From contig NC_134655.1 of assembly GCF_030463565.1 (NCBI RefSeq), positions 2,120,372-2,184,371 on the forward strand: a stretch of DNA of 64,000 bases, in the 5' to 3' direction. The translations under genes were made by a program, and so were the position numbers. Of this stretch, positions 37,164 through 53,536 are shown piece by piece; positions within the stretch are counted from its first letter, which is position 1, and each line of letters opens with the position of its first letter. The notes beneath the pieces are model-generated. The model was not told the DNA's origin and ran no database searches. It saw only the letters and a list, made by a program, of their open reading frames with translations. Source of the stretch: Pelecanus crispus (Eukaryota > Chordata > Aves > Pelecaniformes > Pelecanidae).

Positions 37164-38059
37164 GGACTTCTTGAAACCCAAGTGAGCAGCAGAGCTGACA
37201 AGCTGCCAGGCAACTGAAGTCCCATCTCTGCTCTGTGGAAAGCCCCACAGGAGCTTCACAGGGGTGGCAGCCACCCATCCTGAGCAGGGAAGACTGGCGA
37301 GATGAGGTGGAACTGGGAGAAAACTAGAGTTTTGAAGGGTTTTTTTTAATAAAAAGAGAGATATTTGCACTGGGAGGGAGGTACACCTGTGCATTTGTGT
37401 CCAGTGCACGTTGGAAAAGCTGGGCAAGAGAGAGCCCTTTGTCCATTAGTGGTATCTCAGCTGGCATCCGCAGCAGCAGAAGTCAAGCGTTTCAGGCAGG
37501 AGAGCGTTTTTGGGAAAGTCGTGCGCGTCTAAACCCTAGCGAACACCCTACTTACAGGTGACTGTGGTCTGGGCTAAAATAGGAACCTGTGCAGCATTGT
37601 CTAAGTCAACTACATACGACATTTAGTAAGTTACTGGGAAAAACCAGTGTCACCCCCAGTTTGCCTCTGTCACCTTGCTGTCACCTGCAGCACACCGTCG
37701 TCGCGGTTTGAGCGAGCAGGTCGGTCAAGCAGAGAGGATCTGGCTTGGGGTGGGGGTGTTGGGTCAGAGGACGCAATTAACACTTCAGGTGCAGCCTTCC
37801 CCTGCCCCAGCGCAGCCCAGCTCCTCCTCAGCACAGGCACAAGAGGATTTGAGAGCTGAAGTTGCAAAACCGGCCGCAGTGCATCAGACCAAAGGTCCGT
37901 CTAGCCAAATTGTTGCTCGTGGATGAGTACGAGAGTGCGGCGAGCCCACAGCGATGCATTTAAGTCCATATTTCGAAGTATGCCTGAGCTTTTCTATGCC
38001 CTTCGCTTCCACGTAAAGTCTGTCAGCCTCCAAAATGTTTATGAAAAATGTCGTCGGTA

Positions 38060-38140
38060 AGGTATATTATCCCTGTTTATAGAGGGGGAAAGCCTCCGCC
38101 AGTTTAAGTGACTGGCCCAAGGTCAGCACCAGAGCTGCCA
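38060..38140 (-). repeat. Ancient MIR-like SINE trace
   Basis: ATTATCCCTGTTTATAGAGG, then AAGTGACTGGCCCAAGGTCA and CACCAGAGCTGCCAA, follow the reverse complement of the MIR core (the ATCCCCATTTTACAGA to AAGTGACTTGCCCAAGG order). Highly diverged MIR relics occur across amniotes, including birds. Confidence 0.5.
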
Positions 38141-39614
38141 ATGTACCTCATCTTTTGTGAGTCACGGGCCACGCTTCGACTGATCCCCTGGAAGAACGAT
38201 ACGGAGAACTTTAGAGGTTAAGCCAGAAAGCAGAAGTGTTTGAACAGCGCAGTGGGATTAATCCTTTCAGCAGCTGAGGCTGGAGAGCACGGGGTGGAAG
38301 GCACATTCGGCTTCCTCTGCTACCAGTAAAATTGTTGCGTTTGTTTTTAATCTAAAGCAGAAGACATCTAGACTAGAACTGTAATTTCTTCCTTTTGGGA
38401 ATATGATTCCTAGCAGGAAGGAGCAAAAATTTCATTAAGGAAAAAGGCAGGACTCCTGAGATTCCCAGATGTGGAAGCAGGGAGTGCTCCTGCAGTGTAC
38501 AAAAGGCAGACCAAATTCTGAGGTTTTTAGAAATCATGGAAGTTTGCAAGCTTGCTATTTGCCTTAGAGTTTCAAAGCCTTTAAGATTCATGCTTTCAAG
38601 CTTCCGCCCCTACTATTATGATTAGATCTCCCCTGCTTTATTTTTTAAATGAAAATTGGAATTTTTCTCATGCTCACTTGACTCCAGGAGGTAGAGGTTT
38701 AAAAATATCCCCTTTTGCTAAACTGGCAGGAGTGTCATGAAACTTGGAAACAAGCTGTTCCAGTTGGGTTTGGGAGAGCTGCGAAATACCGTTTTGTAGT
38801 AGCAGGAAGGTAGGATGGGAAGTTATTTTCAACTCCAGCCAACAGGGTTTAATACCTACATTGGTCTTGCTTGATTTTCAACATATATTTGGTTTGGAAC
38901 GCCAATAATCGGTCATGAGGACATATCCCCCAAAGGACTCCCGGTGCAATTCTGTCCTTCCCAGGTCTAGCCTATTTTCTCTTCTGAGGATGGCCCCCAG
39001 GTTTTCACAGCAGAGCCCTCACTAAAATCAGCGTCACCGCTGTAAGCGAATTGGCCCCTGAGGTCGCTTTGGCAGCCTTACGCCGGCATGGCAGTTACTC
39101 AGAAGCAGCGCTTGGACCTTTATTTTTCAGCATAATACGCTGCTCCTGTGCGTGAAGCGTTGCTCTGTCTCAGCATAACTGAAGCACTTCCAGAGCAGAG
39201 AGGGTTTGCTGGGAAGAGGCATGTTTTCTAACTGGCTTTTGGGTTGTTTTGCTGGACAAGTCCCATTCTTCTGAAGGTTGTTTCAGTGCGCCAGGAGAGG
39301 TTTGCATGCTGGGTGCCCGTATCTTTGGGTGTGATTAGATCACTAGCTCACCGCTTTCCCTCGCAGTGACCCAGAGCTCGACCAGGTCTCCCAGTGCTGA
39401 TGGAAATCCTACAAAAAGCCCTTTCAGAGATCCACATGCAGCCCCACAATTGGGAGACAACATGACCTAGTCCATCCTTGCAGCAGATACTGCCATGGAG
39501 AACCCCGTCCTGTGGGAAGGACCTGGGGAAAGGGATGCAGAGCTGCTCCCAGGCATGCTGCATCTCCCAGGGGTTTCCCGGTGTCCAAACTGGCATAGCT
39601 GGACCTGGCTGGGG

Positions 39615-39709
39615 ACTGGTTTAGTGTGGACTTGGTAGTGTTAGGTTAATGGTTGGACTGGATGATCTTAAAGGTCTTTTCCAACCTAAACGATTCTATG
39701 ATTCTATGA
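39615..39709 (+). repeat. CR1 LINE 3' tail
   Basis: The copy starts at ACTGGTTTAGTGTGGACTTG and ends CGATTCTATGATTCTATGA. It is near-identical to the tail at 10562-10654. The 5' break lies inside or just after the subfamily insertion seen in the longer copies. Confidence 0.93.
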
Positions 39710-42026
39710 AATGCCCTTCTGCAGCACCCAGGGCTGCTCGCCCTTAGGACCAGCCCTGCTTTGACCGCAGCCGAGCCACCCTGGGTGCTGCCGGTGCCTC
39801 AGGACCGCACGGCCGTTCTGTGCCTGGACGCACCCCTTCCCCCTGGAGCGCATCATGATGTTGGAAACGCGAGCTGACAGCCGTATTCGCTGGGTTTCGC
39901 TTCTGCTCTGTCATGCAAGACATCAAATTGACTCTCTGCTGCACTGTCTTGGGGAAAGGTATGAAGCCTTTGTACATCGAGGGTGGCTCCTGCCTGCACC
40001 GGGAGCCGCGTCGGGGGCTATTTCACCTCCTTGGCAGGCTTCGGCGCATCCCCCTGGTCTCTGGATGTGCAAAAGGAGGTCCCATGTTGGCAGTGTGGGG
40101 TGGGGGACAGGGGGGAGATGGCGTGGGCAGGGCGGGCAGGACGCCCGGATCCATCCTGGCTCTGCCACTCGCTCGTTCAGGCAAATGGTCTGCACTGGGT
40201 TTCCTGCCCTGGAGAGTGCCTGGCGCTGCCAGGACGCGGCGTGAGCACAGCCTGGGGTCAGCAGCTCTCTGCGACGCTCAGCGTAGGGTTGATGCCCCAC
40301 CGGCTCCTGCCCCGCTGCCGGCAAAGAGGGCATCTTGTCATTTAACCAGACACCGCTTCCCAGCGCGCCCTCGTGTGAAGTCCCGGACACAGGGCACAGT
40401 CGTGAGCAGGCTGCAAAGTCCGGCTTTTTATTGCTTTGGGGGTTTTTTTATCCCCTAAGTTTGTGGCATCGGGAACATTCTGCTAGAGAAGAGACGGGTT
40501 TTCTTCAAACGTCTCGGCTTCCTGGCCTTTATAACTCGCTGTAGGATGACAAAACGTGGGAGCTGTACGAAGTGGTTTAGCAAAACATGATACTGGTTAG
40601 GAAAGCAGGGAAGGAGCATGGGCAGGTTTAGGTTTTTGTACTTTACTAATGTACAGGAACACAGCCCTTTACAATCTGTTTAAAACCGAATTTAAGCTGA
40701 ATAATGGGAAAGTATTAAGAAACTATTAACACTGAAAAGACGACCGAAAGATGAGGTTTTCCAGGTGCTGCTCTGTTCGCGTGGACAGTTTCACTGTAGG
40801 TAGATGTATTTTTATGTTTGAAAGTCTCCAGTATTTGGGGCTTTAAATGCTGAGGAGAAAAGTTGCTTCATTTACGTAACAACGTAGGTGATCTGTGTAA
40901 GATAGCAGTATTTCTGTCTGGTTTAAGCTTTATTTAATGTTTGTTTACAAACTACGCTGAGCCCGGTTAGAGTTGCAGAGAGTTATTTTAAGCAGGTTTT
41001 ATTTGGGGGAAAAGGTAACAAAAGGAGGCACTTGATCCATATGTCGTCTTGTTCAAAGACGCAGAGGCCTGGAGACAGCGTTATCTTTTAGTTTCCAAGT
41101 TCAATGTATGTTTTTTGTTCCATGATGGAAAGACAATTTAGCGTGCTGAAAATGCAGTGATCCTTTTTCATTGCTTTTTGCAATTTGTTCCAATTTAGAG
41201 TATGCAGTGCCCCGGGGTGCTGGGCACCCCGTGCAAAGCTGCCCTCAGCACCCCCCCATTTTAGGAGACTTATTCAGCTGATCTGATCTCAGCGCGGCTT
41301 AGGGATCGCCATCTCAGGATGCTGAGACAGGGCATTTGCCTGGGTGAGAAAGGCTCTTCATGTGAAATGATGAGGAAAGCTGCTGTGAAATGAAAATCAA
41401 TGCTCATTCACAAATCCCGGCCTGGGAAGTTTACAGACAACTCAGTGCCACAACCCGGTTAGCCTGGACTGATGTTCACATTCATTCAGATTTCTGAACC
41501 AGGCGTGTCTTGACCTTCTGAAATCAGTCGCCGTAAGGGGCTTATCCCTCCTCCCAGAGGTTTCTTCCTGTTGAGGCAGACCCCAGCGGACGGCGTGCGG
41601 GAGCTGTAAAGCAGTGCTTTACGCTCATAACTGCAGTTTGCTTTAGGTCGGTCTGTTTTACACATGTACATCTCGGTTCGGAGCACTCCACAGCATCCAA
41701 CAGTCCAGTTACCCTCTCACGTGATTATTTGATATTTGGGGTCAAAACTGTCAACACTTGAAATCCCTTTGCTTGCAAGAGGAGCTTGGCAGCATGTGGG
41801 GAAGCATTTGGGGCTGGTTGCACCAGTATAAAAATGGACCGTCTGGGCTGTAAGCTGCCGTGGACACCACGGTGCGGCGCTGGCAAGAGCATCACCGTTG
41901 CTGGAAGGAGGGAATCGATCCGGTATCTCCCAGAATCGTGCAACCCAAGACCCAGCCTACTTTCACGCGTTGGCTTCCTGATGCTTTTATGAATAAGCCT
42001 GTCGCTCTCCCCTCTTCTCCTCGCAG

Positions 42027-42218
42027 CTATGGGTGAACCAAGAAGATGGAGTGGAGGAGGGAACCAGCGATGTGCAGAATGGCCATTTGGATCCAAGCGC
42101 CGACTGCCTCTGTCTCGGCAGGACCGTTCAGAACCGAGACCAGATGAGAGCCAACGTCATCAATGAAATCATGAGCACGGAGCGCCACTACATCAAGCAC
42201 CTCAAGGACATTTGCGAG
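42027..42218 (+). CDS. ARHGEF9: ARHGEF9 exon: SH3-DH linker and first DH helix
   Basis: This exon has 64 codons, starting [12 protein letters not shown] and ending [10 protein letters not shown]. The first two residues complete the SH3 edge. About 35 acidic/polar residues form the SH3-DH linker. From [19 protein letters not shown] the DH domain begins with its first conserved helix. The Glu of STERHY (residue 112 of the joined 305) sits where Dbl-family GEFs keep a glutamate that contacts switch I of the GTPase. The acceptor is CTCCTCGCAG|CTATGG and the donor GAG|GTACGT, both phase 0. Against my memory of the mammalian protein, the linker shows several changes (for example GVEEGT for EVEEGP, PSADC for PNSDC, RTVQ for RPLQ), while the DH helix is unchanged. 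That is the expected pattern of constraint. Confidence 0.97.
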
Positions 42219-45200
42219 GTACGTGGGGGCTGTGGCGCTGGGGTACTGCAGCGGAAGCTGGGATGGGCTGTTGAGAGCTGAGGACGGGGTTTGTCCTTGG
42301 GTAACGGGGGAAAAAGATGCGGTGTGTTTGAGTACTGTGTCTAATAGAGGAGCAGCATCTGTCAATAAGTATTGATACTTCTGAGAGTTTTCTGCTGGAT
42401 CTGATAATTGCCTTCAGTTTGTATTAACAAAAAGTACAATTTTCTGACCTTTTTTCCATACCTCTTTGGCTAAAAAATGATGAGGTTGAGATCCTTCAAG
42501 CAGTCCTCTTAATTAAAACCCAATGCCATCTACTTTTGAACTTGTGATTGAGGAAATTAGGTTGTAATTAAACCAATCAGTTACCTATTTCATCTCTGGC
42601 TTTCACATTGGGTTCACAATTTCCCCTGGCTCAGGCTGGCCCCCATTTGCCTTTGCTTACGGTGAGGCTGAGAGCAAAGCATTTTCACCATGGGAAATGA
42701 AATAAGTTACGTTTATCCGGTGTAAGGGAACCAGCAAGCAAATGAACTTTGGTGACTGACCCCTCGCACCTTCAACTTGGTTCTTTTTCGTAATGTTACA
42801 GTTAACCCCTACAACCCCTGACCGTCCTGCAGCGTATAGAATTAGTGCCCCAAGCTAAGCCCAAAGCACAGTGCGTGCGGTGCTGGGTGTTTGGGAAGGA
42901 GAATGCACGGCTGCACCGGAGAGCGTTGCAGGACAGCTTGGGCATATACTTATTGCTAAGAGGCAGAAGTTTTTTAGCACTAAAATCAGAGTCCGTGGCT
43001 TTCATCTCATCCCTCTGAGTGTTTAGGATTTAGTGAGCCTGTGCCCAGTCTTTACAGAGTCAATGTGCTGAAGCCCCTTGTGAATTGTGCTTAGAAAAAT
43101 GTCTTCCTCCCTCCATACTTGCTATTTTTCTATTGACAAGGCAAAGCAGCCATCCAAAAAGCATCTATGACGCTTTGCAAATATGGAAGAGTCTTGGGAT
43201 TTCAGTTTGGAAACAAATGAGCTTAATTTCGCTGTGCTATTTCAGTCAGAGGGCTTTGCATTGAGGAAGGGAAGAACTGCAGGAACTTTGCCACATAGTG
43301 TTTCTTTTCATGCATTTGCACTTCTCTGTTGAAAAACTAAATAAACCTGAACTTGCATTTCCCAGCCATGTCACCACGCTTTTGCCAAATCAGATTCTCA
43401 GGAGGTACAGATAGGTATAGCTTTGGTGACATCTCTGGGGTAACGCTGATTTACAGCACTTAATGATATGTCCCAGATATGAGTGAGATCTCTAAAGCTC
43501 TTGCCTTGCTCGGTGTGATGCAAAATGGTATTGAGGGGATAAATCCAGGTAGGGCACTGTGAAATGATCCAGCTGCCTCTCTTAAAGAAGGAGGAAGACT
43601 GAAACAGGCATTCTCATCTGCAAAATGATGGGCTGTCTCTTGCTGGAGAGCACCTCATTGTGCTCTTTAATCAGAGCAATCTATTTGCCTTGAGAAGGCT
43701 CGGGGACAGCTCAGTCGTCCCAGGCATTTCAGCATGGCATGACGCGACTCTTCTGTTTGGGCATAAGAGGAGGGGGGCTGGAGATGGAGGGACGCGGGCC
43801 GGCTCGAGCTCCTCCCGGTGCTACCAGATGAATTTGTCCAGAGGCGTTATTTGTGCCGAAGAACGAGTAGACACCAGACAACCGCTGATGAGATGCAGAA
43901 GTACCGTTGACAGCGGCAAATTCCCCTCTTCCCTTTGCTCTTTATTTTAAGGTGTCAGGACAGACAGCAGCGATATGACGTATTGGAGGGGATGAAAGAG
44001 GAGTTCTGGCTGGGTGGCGGAGGTTGAGCCTGATTTAGTACTGAGCTTAGCAGTGTGTAGTTATACTCTTGTTGCTGAGCTGTAATGAATAACAAATCCT
44101 AATACCAGCGAGGCACCTTAAGATGTGTGGTTGTTAGCGGAGGGCCGTAGTACCTGCTAGGCAATTAAGAGCCCTCCAATTGCTCTTTTCTGCTTCAGGA
44201 TGTATTCCCCCTACCTGCTACTATATTATTATACACCCTGTTATTATTCATAATACCCACGGCACTAGTCCTGCCAAGTCAGGAGCTCACAAGCTAGCCA
44301 GCACCAGAATGAAAATTACCTGTGCAAGCCAAGACCTGTGTGAAGCAGCTGGCTTGGAGGGGAATTCCCCAGCACAGCAAAGCCGTACTGGCCCGACCAC
44401 TGCTGCTGTCGTGCCCTTGCTTGGAGGAGGAAGGACTGACTGCTGCTCGGTGAAACAGTTCTGTGAAGATTTTTAGTAGGGGTAAAATGTAGAGTTTTCC
44501 TTGGGCTGCATTATCAGGAGTGGATGGATCATTATTCTGAAATATCACCGAGGGGAAAAGACAGAAGAAAGAATTTAGCCTTAAGGAAATACCCAGCAAT
44601 AAGAATTTCAGGCTTAGGGATTCAAGCTCAAAAAAATACTGAGCTACTGAAAACTAAGGCTTTTGTAAGGGGTAGCAATAGCCAGCCGTGCTGGCAGGCG
44701 GTGCTGCTCCCTCACCGTCCTCTAAAGCACCACATGAATGCGTGGCCATCCCCAGGCTTGACGAGACACGGCCCCGCGCCTGGGCTGGGATCCTGGGAGG
44801 ATGCAGGAGGGCGCAGGGTCTGTCCATGACGTGGCACCAGCGGCACCGGCGGCACAGCCCAGGCGCTCGGTCAGGGCAGGTAACTTCGATGAGAGCAGGG
44901 GGCCGAGAAGGTGGTGTGAGCTGCGGCGTGCCGTGGGGAGCGCAGGTGGAAGGAGACGCAGGAGGGCTACGAAGAGCAGGGTGCCGTGCTTTGAGAAATG
45001 GGCAGGATTTGGACCAGTGTATGGATTAGGAAGACAAGGCTAAATTTAAGGAGGTGTTAGAGCGAGAAGCGACAGAGCTTGGATGGAACAGTGAGGCGAC
45101 TGGGAGATCAAAGGAAACCTCCGTATTATGAGTAATTTGAGGGTGGGAGGTTAGAAAGGCCAGCCAACTTCCAGTGTTGCGTTTTGCTCATTTCCAAGCA

Positions 45201-46142
45201 ATTTCACTTTGAATTTATGTTTTAATAATGTTGACTGGATTCCACCTGAGCTTTGCTTTGGTGCCAGGACAGCTCTGAATGCCGGGTGGAAAACATCCTC
45301 ATTGCATCTTAGCTTGTCAAGCTGAGTCTGTTTTGCAGAGCTGATGGGACGACTTTTCCCATGGTCTGCATGGCATTAGCCTGACTCATTCTCGGAGACG
45401 GACAGAAGCCACTTTTTTGTGCTGCCTCAGAGCGAAGCAGCATAAAACCTTCTTGGCAGCAACGTGGCCCTCCTTCAGAGGACCACGTCTGAGGAACTGC
45501 TGGCCCCTTTGTGCGAGCAGTTTCTCACCTGTGGATACCAGAGCGGAGGGCAGCTCTGCAGAAAGCTCTTCGGATCAGTGGGGATACATATACTACCTGT
45601 TTGTATTCCCCAGCATGCAATTTGTAGCTGTCTTTCACAGCCTGCTTGTGCACACCTTGTTTTTCTGTTTTGGAGCTGACTGCTTCTTGCCCTTTTGAGG
45701 AACAGGCTTGTGTTCCTGCGGGACTTTAATTTATATTTTAGGTAGGCCCCAGTGCCATCACGGTGCCTGACATTCCGTACTTGCTGTAGACTGGTATTTG
45801 AATAAGTGCTTTAGAGTCCTGACTGCCTGGGACCAGACTTGGCTTTAGTTTGCCTTTTCAATTCAAACAGTCTCAGCTTTGTTCTTGTGCTTATTCTTGG
45901 TATGTGCGTATTAGCGCAACACTCACCTGGATGCTGTGAGCGCTGCTCTAGGGAACAGGATTTTGGTAGCTCAAGTGGTGCTGGTCCAAACTGTGGGCTG
46001 GTCCGTAGGACAGTGTGTCCCCCAGACTGGCTCAGAGATGGAAAGAAACTGGAATATCATCACAACTGCCTTTGAAGTTAGAGCCTGCAGTGGCTCTCAT
46101 CTCGTTCTCTCCTTCACCTCGCTCTCAGCTGGACAAGAAGAA

Positions 46143-46164
46143 GGATGGACGGATGGATGGACGG
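46143..46164 (+). repeat. Short tetranucleotide repeat
   Basis: Five GGAT/GGAC-type units in a row in an intron. Confidence 0.8.
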
Positions 46165-47594
46165 GCCACCTCTCCTGACTGTCTCTAAACCCACTCCGGG
46201 CTGGAGAAAACTTAGCACTTAACCTCCTGCAAATACTTTCCAACTTTGGCCTATACTTCAGGGACTACATGGAAAAGTACTTTAAAGGGAGACAGTTTGA
46301 CAGCTATTTTTAGGTATTCATTGAGCAAAACACTCTCCAACATCTGCTCATCAGTCAGCTATTCCTTCTCTGAGCAAACCTGAAGGGATGAGCAGAAGGA
46401 AGATGACATTGTTTTATGTAACAGAAGTAAATTTACTGGAAAAACTACGCAGCAGCCTTCTAGCTGGCTCTTGCTGCGTGTTATATATAAATCTTCAGTC
46501 TCCCCTTTGCTGGCTTGTGCTGGAAACCAACCATCCAAACGCACAGGCTGGGTAGAGGATAAGGCTTGGGAACTCCGCGCGTTCTTTTATTTTCCCTGTG
46601 GTTTTATAGGTGCCTGTACACAAATGTGCTGCTTCAGCTTCCCTGGAACACGTGACTCGGGCAAAGTGATGAACCAGCACCGGGAGGACGGGGAATATTC
46701 AAGACGGTAGTCGCAGCCAATAGCAACCCCAGGGCTGAAAGATGTTCACATAAATCATCCAGTGACTGATTTCAGAGAACAGTATGCGAGAGGGGAGGCT
46801 GGCTTGCAGGCAGCCTGCAGCGTGGCGAAGGTCCTAACACAAATGGCTTGCGGCAGTCATTCAGCACTGCTAGCACCAAAGCCCCTGTCAAAAAGAGCCC
46901 GGCCTCGTGGGCAGGTGCACATCTTTTTTCTTCTTTTTTTTTTTTTGAAAGCTGTTCTGAGATAAGCAGGTAAACATGAAAAGCAGCATGGAAAGGTATT
47001 CTGCATTATTCCTTGCTAGTTTCAAATTTAATTTGCCCTGCAACATGGGAACCAGCCTGCTCCCATTCCTCCTGGCCTTGAAAAAATAAAAGGGGGAAAC
47101 CCAGGGAAATGAGTCATCAAGGAGCTCCTGTAAGAAGAGAGACCTAGATTTAGTAAATACGGAAGGTATTCCATAACCCAAGCTTCCCAGCTGAAAAAGC
47201 CAGCAAATTCAGGGTAGTGGCATCCTTCTAGCTAAGCTGGACATCGCAGAGGTTGGTTCTTTGCCAGGTCGGCCAAAGTTGCATTCATCATTCATCTGTT
47301 TGAAGTTCCCCCTCCCAGGAACCACATGGTGAGGCTGAAGGACAGTTTATTATAGCGTTCCGATAGTTCCCATTGTGGACCAGCAGCTGCGTGTCACCAG
47401 CTGGCGGTTTGTCTGTGTGACTAAGCATCTAGAGTTCCCAAATATAGCCATTCAACTGGAGCTGTTGGCATTTTTTCCCTCTTCCTATATAATAAAGGCA
47501 GGCAAAGTCATCTCATGATGACCCGCGTGTTATTTCTTTGCAGTCAAGAGGCCGCAGTCCAGACCCGGCTGGCAGAGCATCGGATATTTGGCCT

Positions 47595-47730
47595 TGCAAA
47601 GTTTCTAGTCTAAATCATCCAGACAGGCGAAGTCAGGGGGGATGAAGTGATTTGCTCAGTGTCGCACAGGTCGGTGGCAGAGCCAGAAATTCAGCCCAGG
47701 CACCCAGAGCCTCCATGTGTCACCCCGTCC
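47595..47730 (-). repeat. Ancient MIR-like SINE trace
   Basis: GAAGTGATTTGCTCAGTGTC, then GCACAGGTCGGTGGCAGAGC and CAGAAATTCAGCCCAGGCAC, resemble the reverse-complemented MIR core and tail (the CACACAG, GGCAGAGCCAG and AACCCAGG blocks in order). It is the clearest MIR-like trace in the window. Confidence 0.55.
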
Positions 47731-48021
47731 CCAGGACCACGTGTGCTTCAGGCAAGTGTGTTTGAAGAAGCCCTTGTGATGCAACCAGGATGGCGAGTTC
47801 GTGGGTAAGGCAGGGTCAGCAAAATGGGGAGGCAGACAGAACTTGGTGTGTTATCCTTTTCGCCAGAATATTGATCCACTCAGTCTTTTTAGGTCAGGAG
47901 ATCTTCAGGGCAGTGCTCGCCTACTGATTTGTGTTCATATGATGTCCAGCTAAGCTCAGGCTCAGTACTAATGGGTAACATGGGCAGATGAAGAATAAAC
48001 AAGGAGGATCTTTTTATTATT

Positions 48022-48145
48022 GTGCTGGACCGAGACACAGGAGATCTTAATGGTTTCCAAATCTACTGCAGATTCATCCTGTGATTTTGGAGAGTCTCCT
48101 TAAACTCTCTACATCCTAGTTCTTCCTCTCTCTTTCTCCATTTGA
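48022..48145 (+). repeat. Ancient MIR-like SINE trace
   Basis: The order of blocks GACACAGGAGATCTTAATGG, CTGTGATTTTGGAGAGTC, CTTAAACTCTCTACATCCTA and TTTCTCCATTTGAC follows the forward MIR pattern (GCTGTGTGACCTTGGGCAA, then TTAACCTCTCTGTGCCTCAG). It is diverged and lies about 300 bases from an opposite-strand trace. Confidence 0.45.
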
Positions 48146-49406
48146 CTTACATGTCTGTAGACTCAGTATGGGAGCCTGATGTTTCTACAGAGAAGGGTAC
48201 AAAGCCTTTTCCTCTGGTCCCACTTCAAAAAGGAAGAAAAGCAATGAAAGACGGTAGTTGAGAAGACAGCAGGAAAATCCTCCCTCGTTTTATGCTGTTT
48301 GGAATAGCATATTTGTGCTAATGGAATGGAGGGTATAGAAAACAAAATTAAGATAATGCTGCTTTCCTCTAGATGGCATCGATCAGCAGCTCAGGCTGCT
48401 CCCACTGTGGCTGCCTTGCTCGGGCAAGCCAGAACACCTACCCAACCCACTGCATCGCCTCCGGGGTTCCCCGCCGTGGCACTCGCAGGCCAGCAGCCCT
48501 CCTGCCATTGCCTCAGACTCAGGAAGATGAATAATGGGGCGGATAAACCACGTTGCCTCCCAAGTCAGGAAATGCTTGAAGAGTGTTTCCCTTCAACATT
48601 TCACTTGGTGCTGGAACAGCTAGGGTGGTTACACCCTCCATACCCTCTGCCTAGACCAAGGGCATGCAATAATAGAGTATTTCTCAGCATGATTATCAGC
48701 TTCCTTGTCCTGATTACCGTGGCTAAAAGGAGAAATCAGAGTGGGCAGGATCAAACAGCCCCTCGCAGCTTTCTCTGCCATGTGCCACTGAAGAGGACGT
48801 GGAAACAGCAATGTTTCTAGGAGCTATCCTGGGTATTTGGTATTGCGAGGCAGTGACTTTTGAAGGAACGGGCATACAGTACTGTAACACACCTCTTGGG
48901 AGCTATCAGCCAAATTCTGCTGTTCTCTGCAGCACAGGTAGGGGCAGAGCCGTTCAGGCTGTGCTGGTCGAGATCTCTGGGGAACCTTCCCTTTGCAAAA
49001 CTGTTCCATGCAAAATGCTGAGGGACGTTGAGGCAGAACGCAGCGCTGTCCTCCCAGCGCGCTGTACACGCGCGGCCTCCCGCACCTCCCGACGCAGGCT
49101 GCGGAGCCCTGTGCATGCTGGGGCTAGCGTGTCCTTAGCAAGAGCACTGCGGTGGGTCTGCTGTAGGTTGCGGGGGGAACCAGCAGTTGCAAATGAGATG
49201 TTGTCTAATCAAAAAAGGACTCATAGCATTTCAAGGCGTGTTTTGCATATTGCATGCTTACTCATAGACAGGAGTTGATGGAGACTGTCATGTCATAACA
49301 TCTGGATTTTGTTTTCATAGCCATTTTCTGATGTTGTTTTTACTTGCTCCTTCTTCAAGAATAATCTGGGAGCAGCCTCAGTATAAGCATTTGGGTTATT
49401 TTATGA

Positions 49407-52328
<2,922 letters not shown>

Positions 52329-53490
52329 TGATTACATGGAAAGGTTTTGCTCGCTGCTTCTTTACGTGGCCTCTGCACACACACAGGGGTTGGGGTTTTT
52401 TTCTCTCCCGGTCTTCTCTTCATGACATCTTGTATAAATTGAAGCAGGGCAAAGGTTCAGCAGACAGTTAGAAAGCTTCTCAAAGCACTGATTCTCAATG
52501 GAGCCAAACTCATCTCTGTTATAATCAGACATGTGAACTAATTACCCTTGGATGTACTTTCTGATGCTACCAGTTACACTAGAAAAATTACTAATTAGCA
52601 TTCAGTGGTCAGAAAAGCTCGTTCCTTTATCCTGAAGAGGACTTCAGCACATAGCAAGTAGAGGGCCAGGATCCACAACTCAAACCTGAATATGCTCACA
52701 TCTGGGGGGGAATTCAGAACCTGCTCTGCTTTTCAGCCTGATTCTGTCTCTGATTCTGCCATTGAGTTTAGGTTCAGAGGAGCACCCAGCAGTTTGATTA
52801 CTTCCCAAAATTTCCAGGATCTCTTTTGCTGCTGCTGAGGGCAATCAGCCTGACTCTCTGACTTAGTGTAAACCAAGAGTAGTACCTATGATACCATTTG
52901 TGATATACTGCTATAAAAATTAGGCGAAAGAAGAATCAGGCCCCCTAAGAGTAGATTTTTCTCTTGCCTTGCCAGTTTTCTTTCTTTTTCTAAAACCCAT
53001 TTAAAAGGAAGAGAACAAAAAAAGACCACAGATGTTTCAGAAACTTCTGCAAGTGTTTGATTTTTTTTGTTCTTCCCCAAACCCAGCTCTAGAAGTGCAG
53101 AGAGACATGATGTGAGCAGAGAGATGCCTTGATTTGCTTTGACCTGATTCACGAGTTTGACTGATTCATACTAGCTGAATGCCCAGTTCGTTTGGCTCCA
53201 AGATCCAATTTCTGGTTTTCCCTTCATAACGAGACCAAATCAAACTTGGAGTGGACTCAGGGGAACATTAGGATATCAAAAAGCAGCCCTAGGATCCCAA
53301 ATGTTGTGGCTTTTTTTCCTTACCAGCCATGTGATGTCCCTGCAGTACTTACAGTGTGGATTCAGATGCGGCTTTACAGCGGGAGGACATTAGCAGCCTC
53401 AGAGAGAAGAGGTCTGTGTTTAAAGTGACCTTCTCTGAGTTATTTGGTAGCAATACCAAAGGGGATGTGGACAGTGTGATTACACAAGGG

Positions 53491-53536
53491 TTGAATTATT
53501 TTGGGAGTACAAATTGAATTGAATTATTTTGGGAGT
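53491..53536 (+). repeat. Short direct duplication
   Basis: TTGAATTATTTTGGGAGT occurs at 53491-53508 and again at 53519-53536, with ten bases between. Confidence 0.9.
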
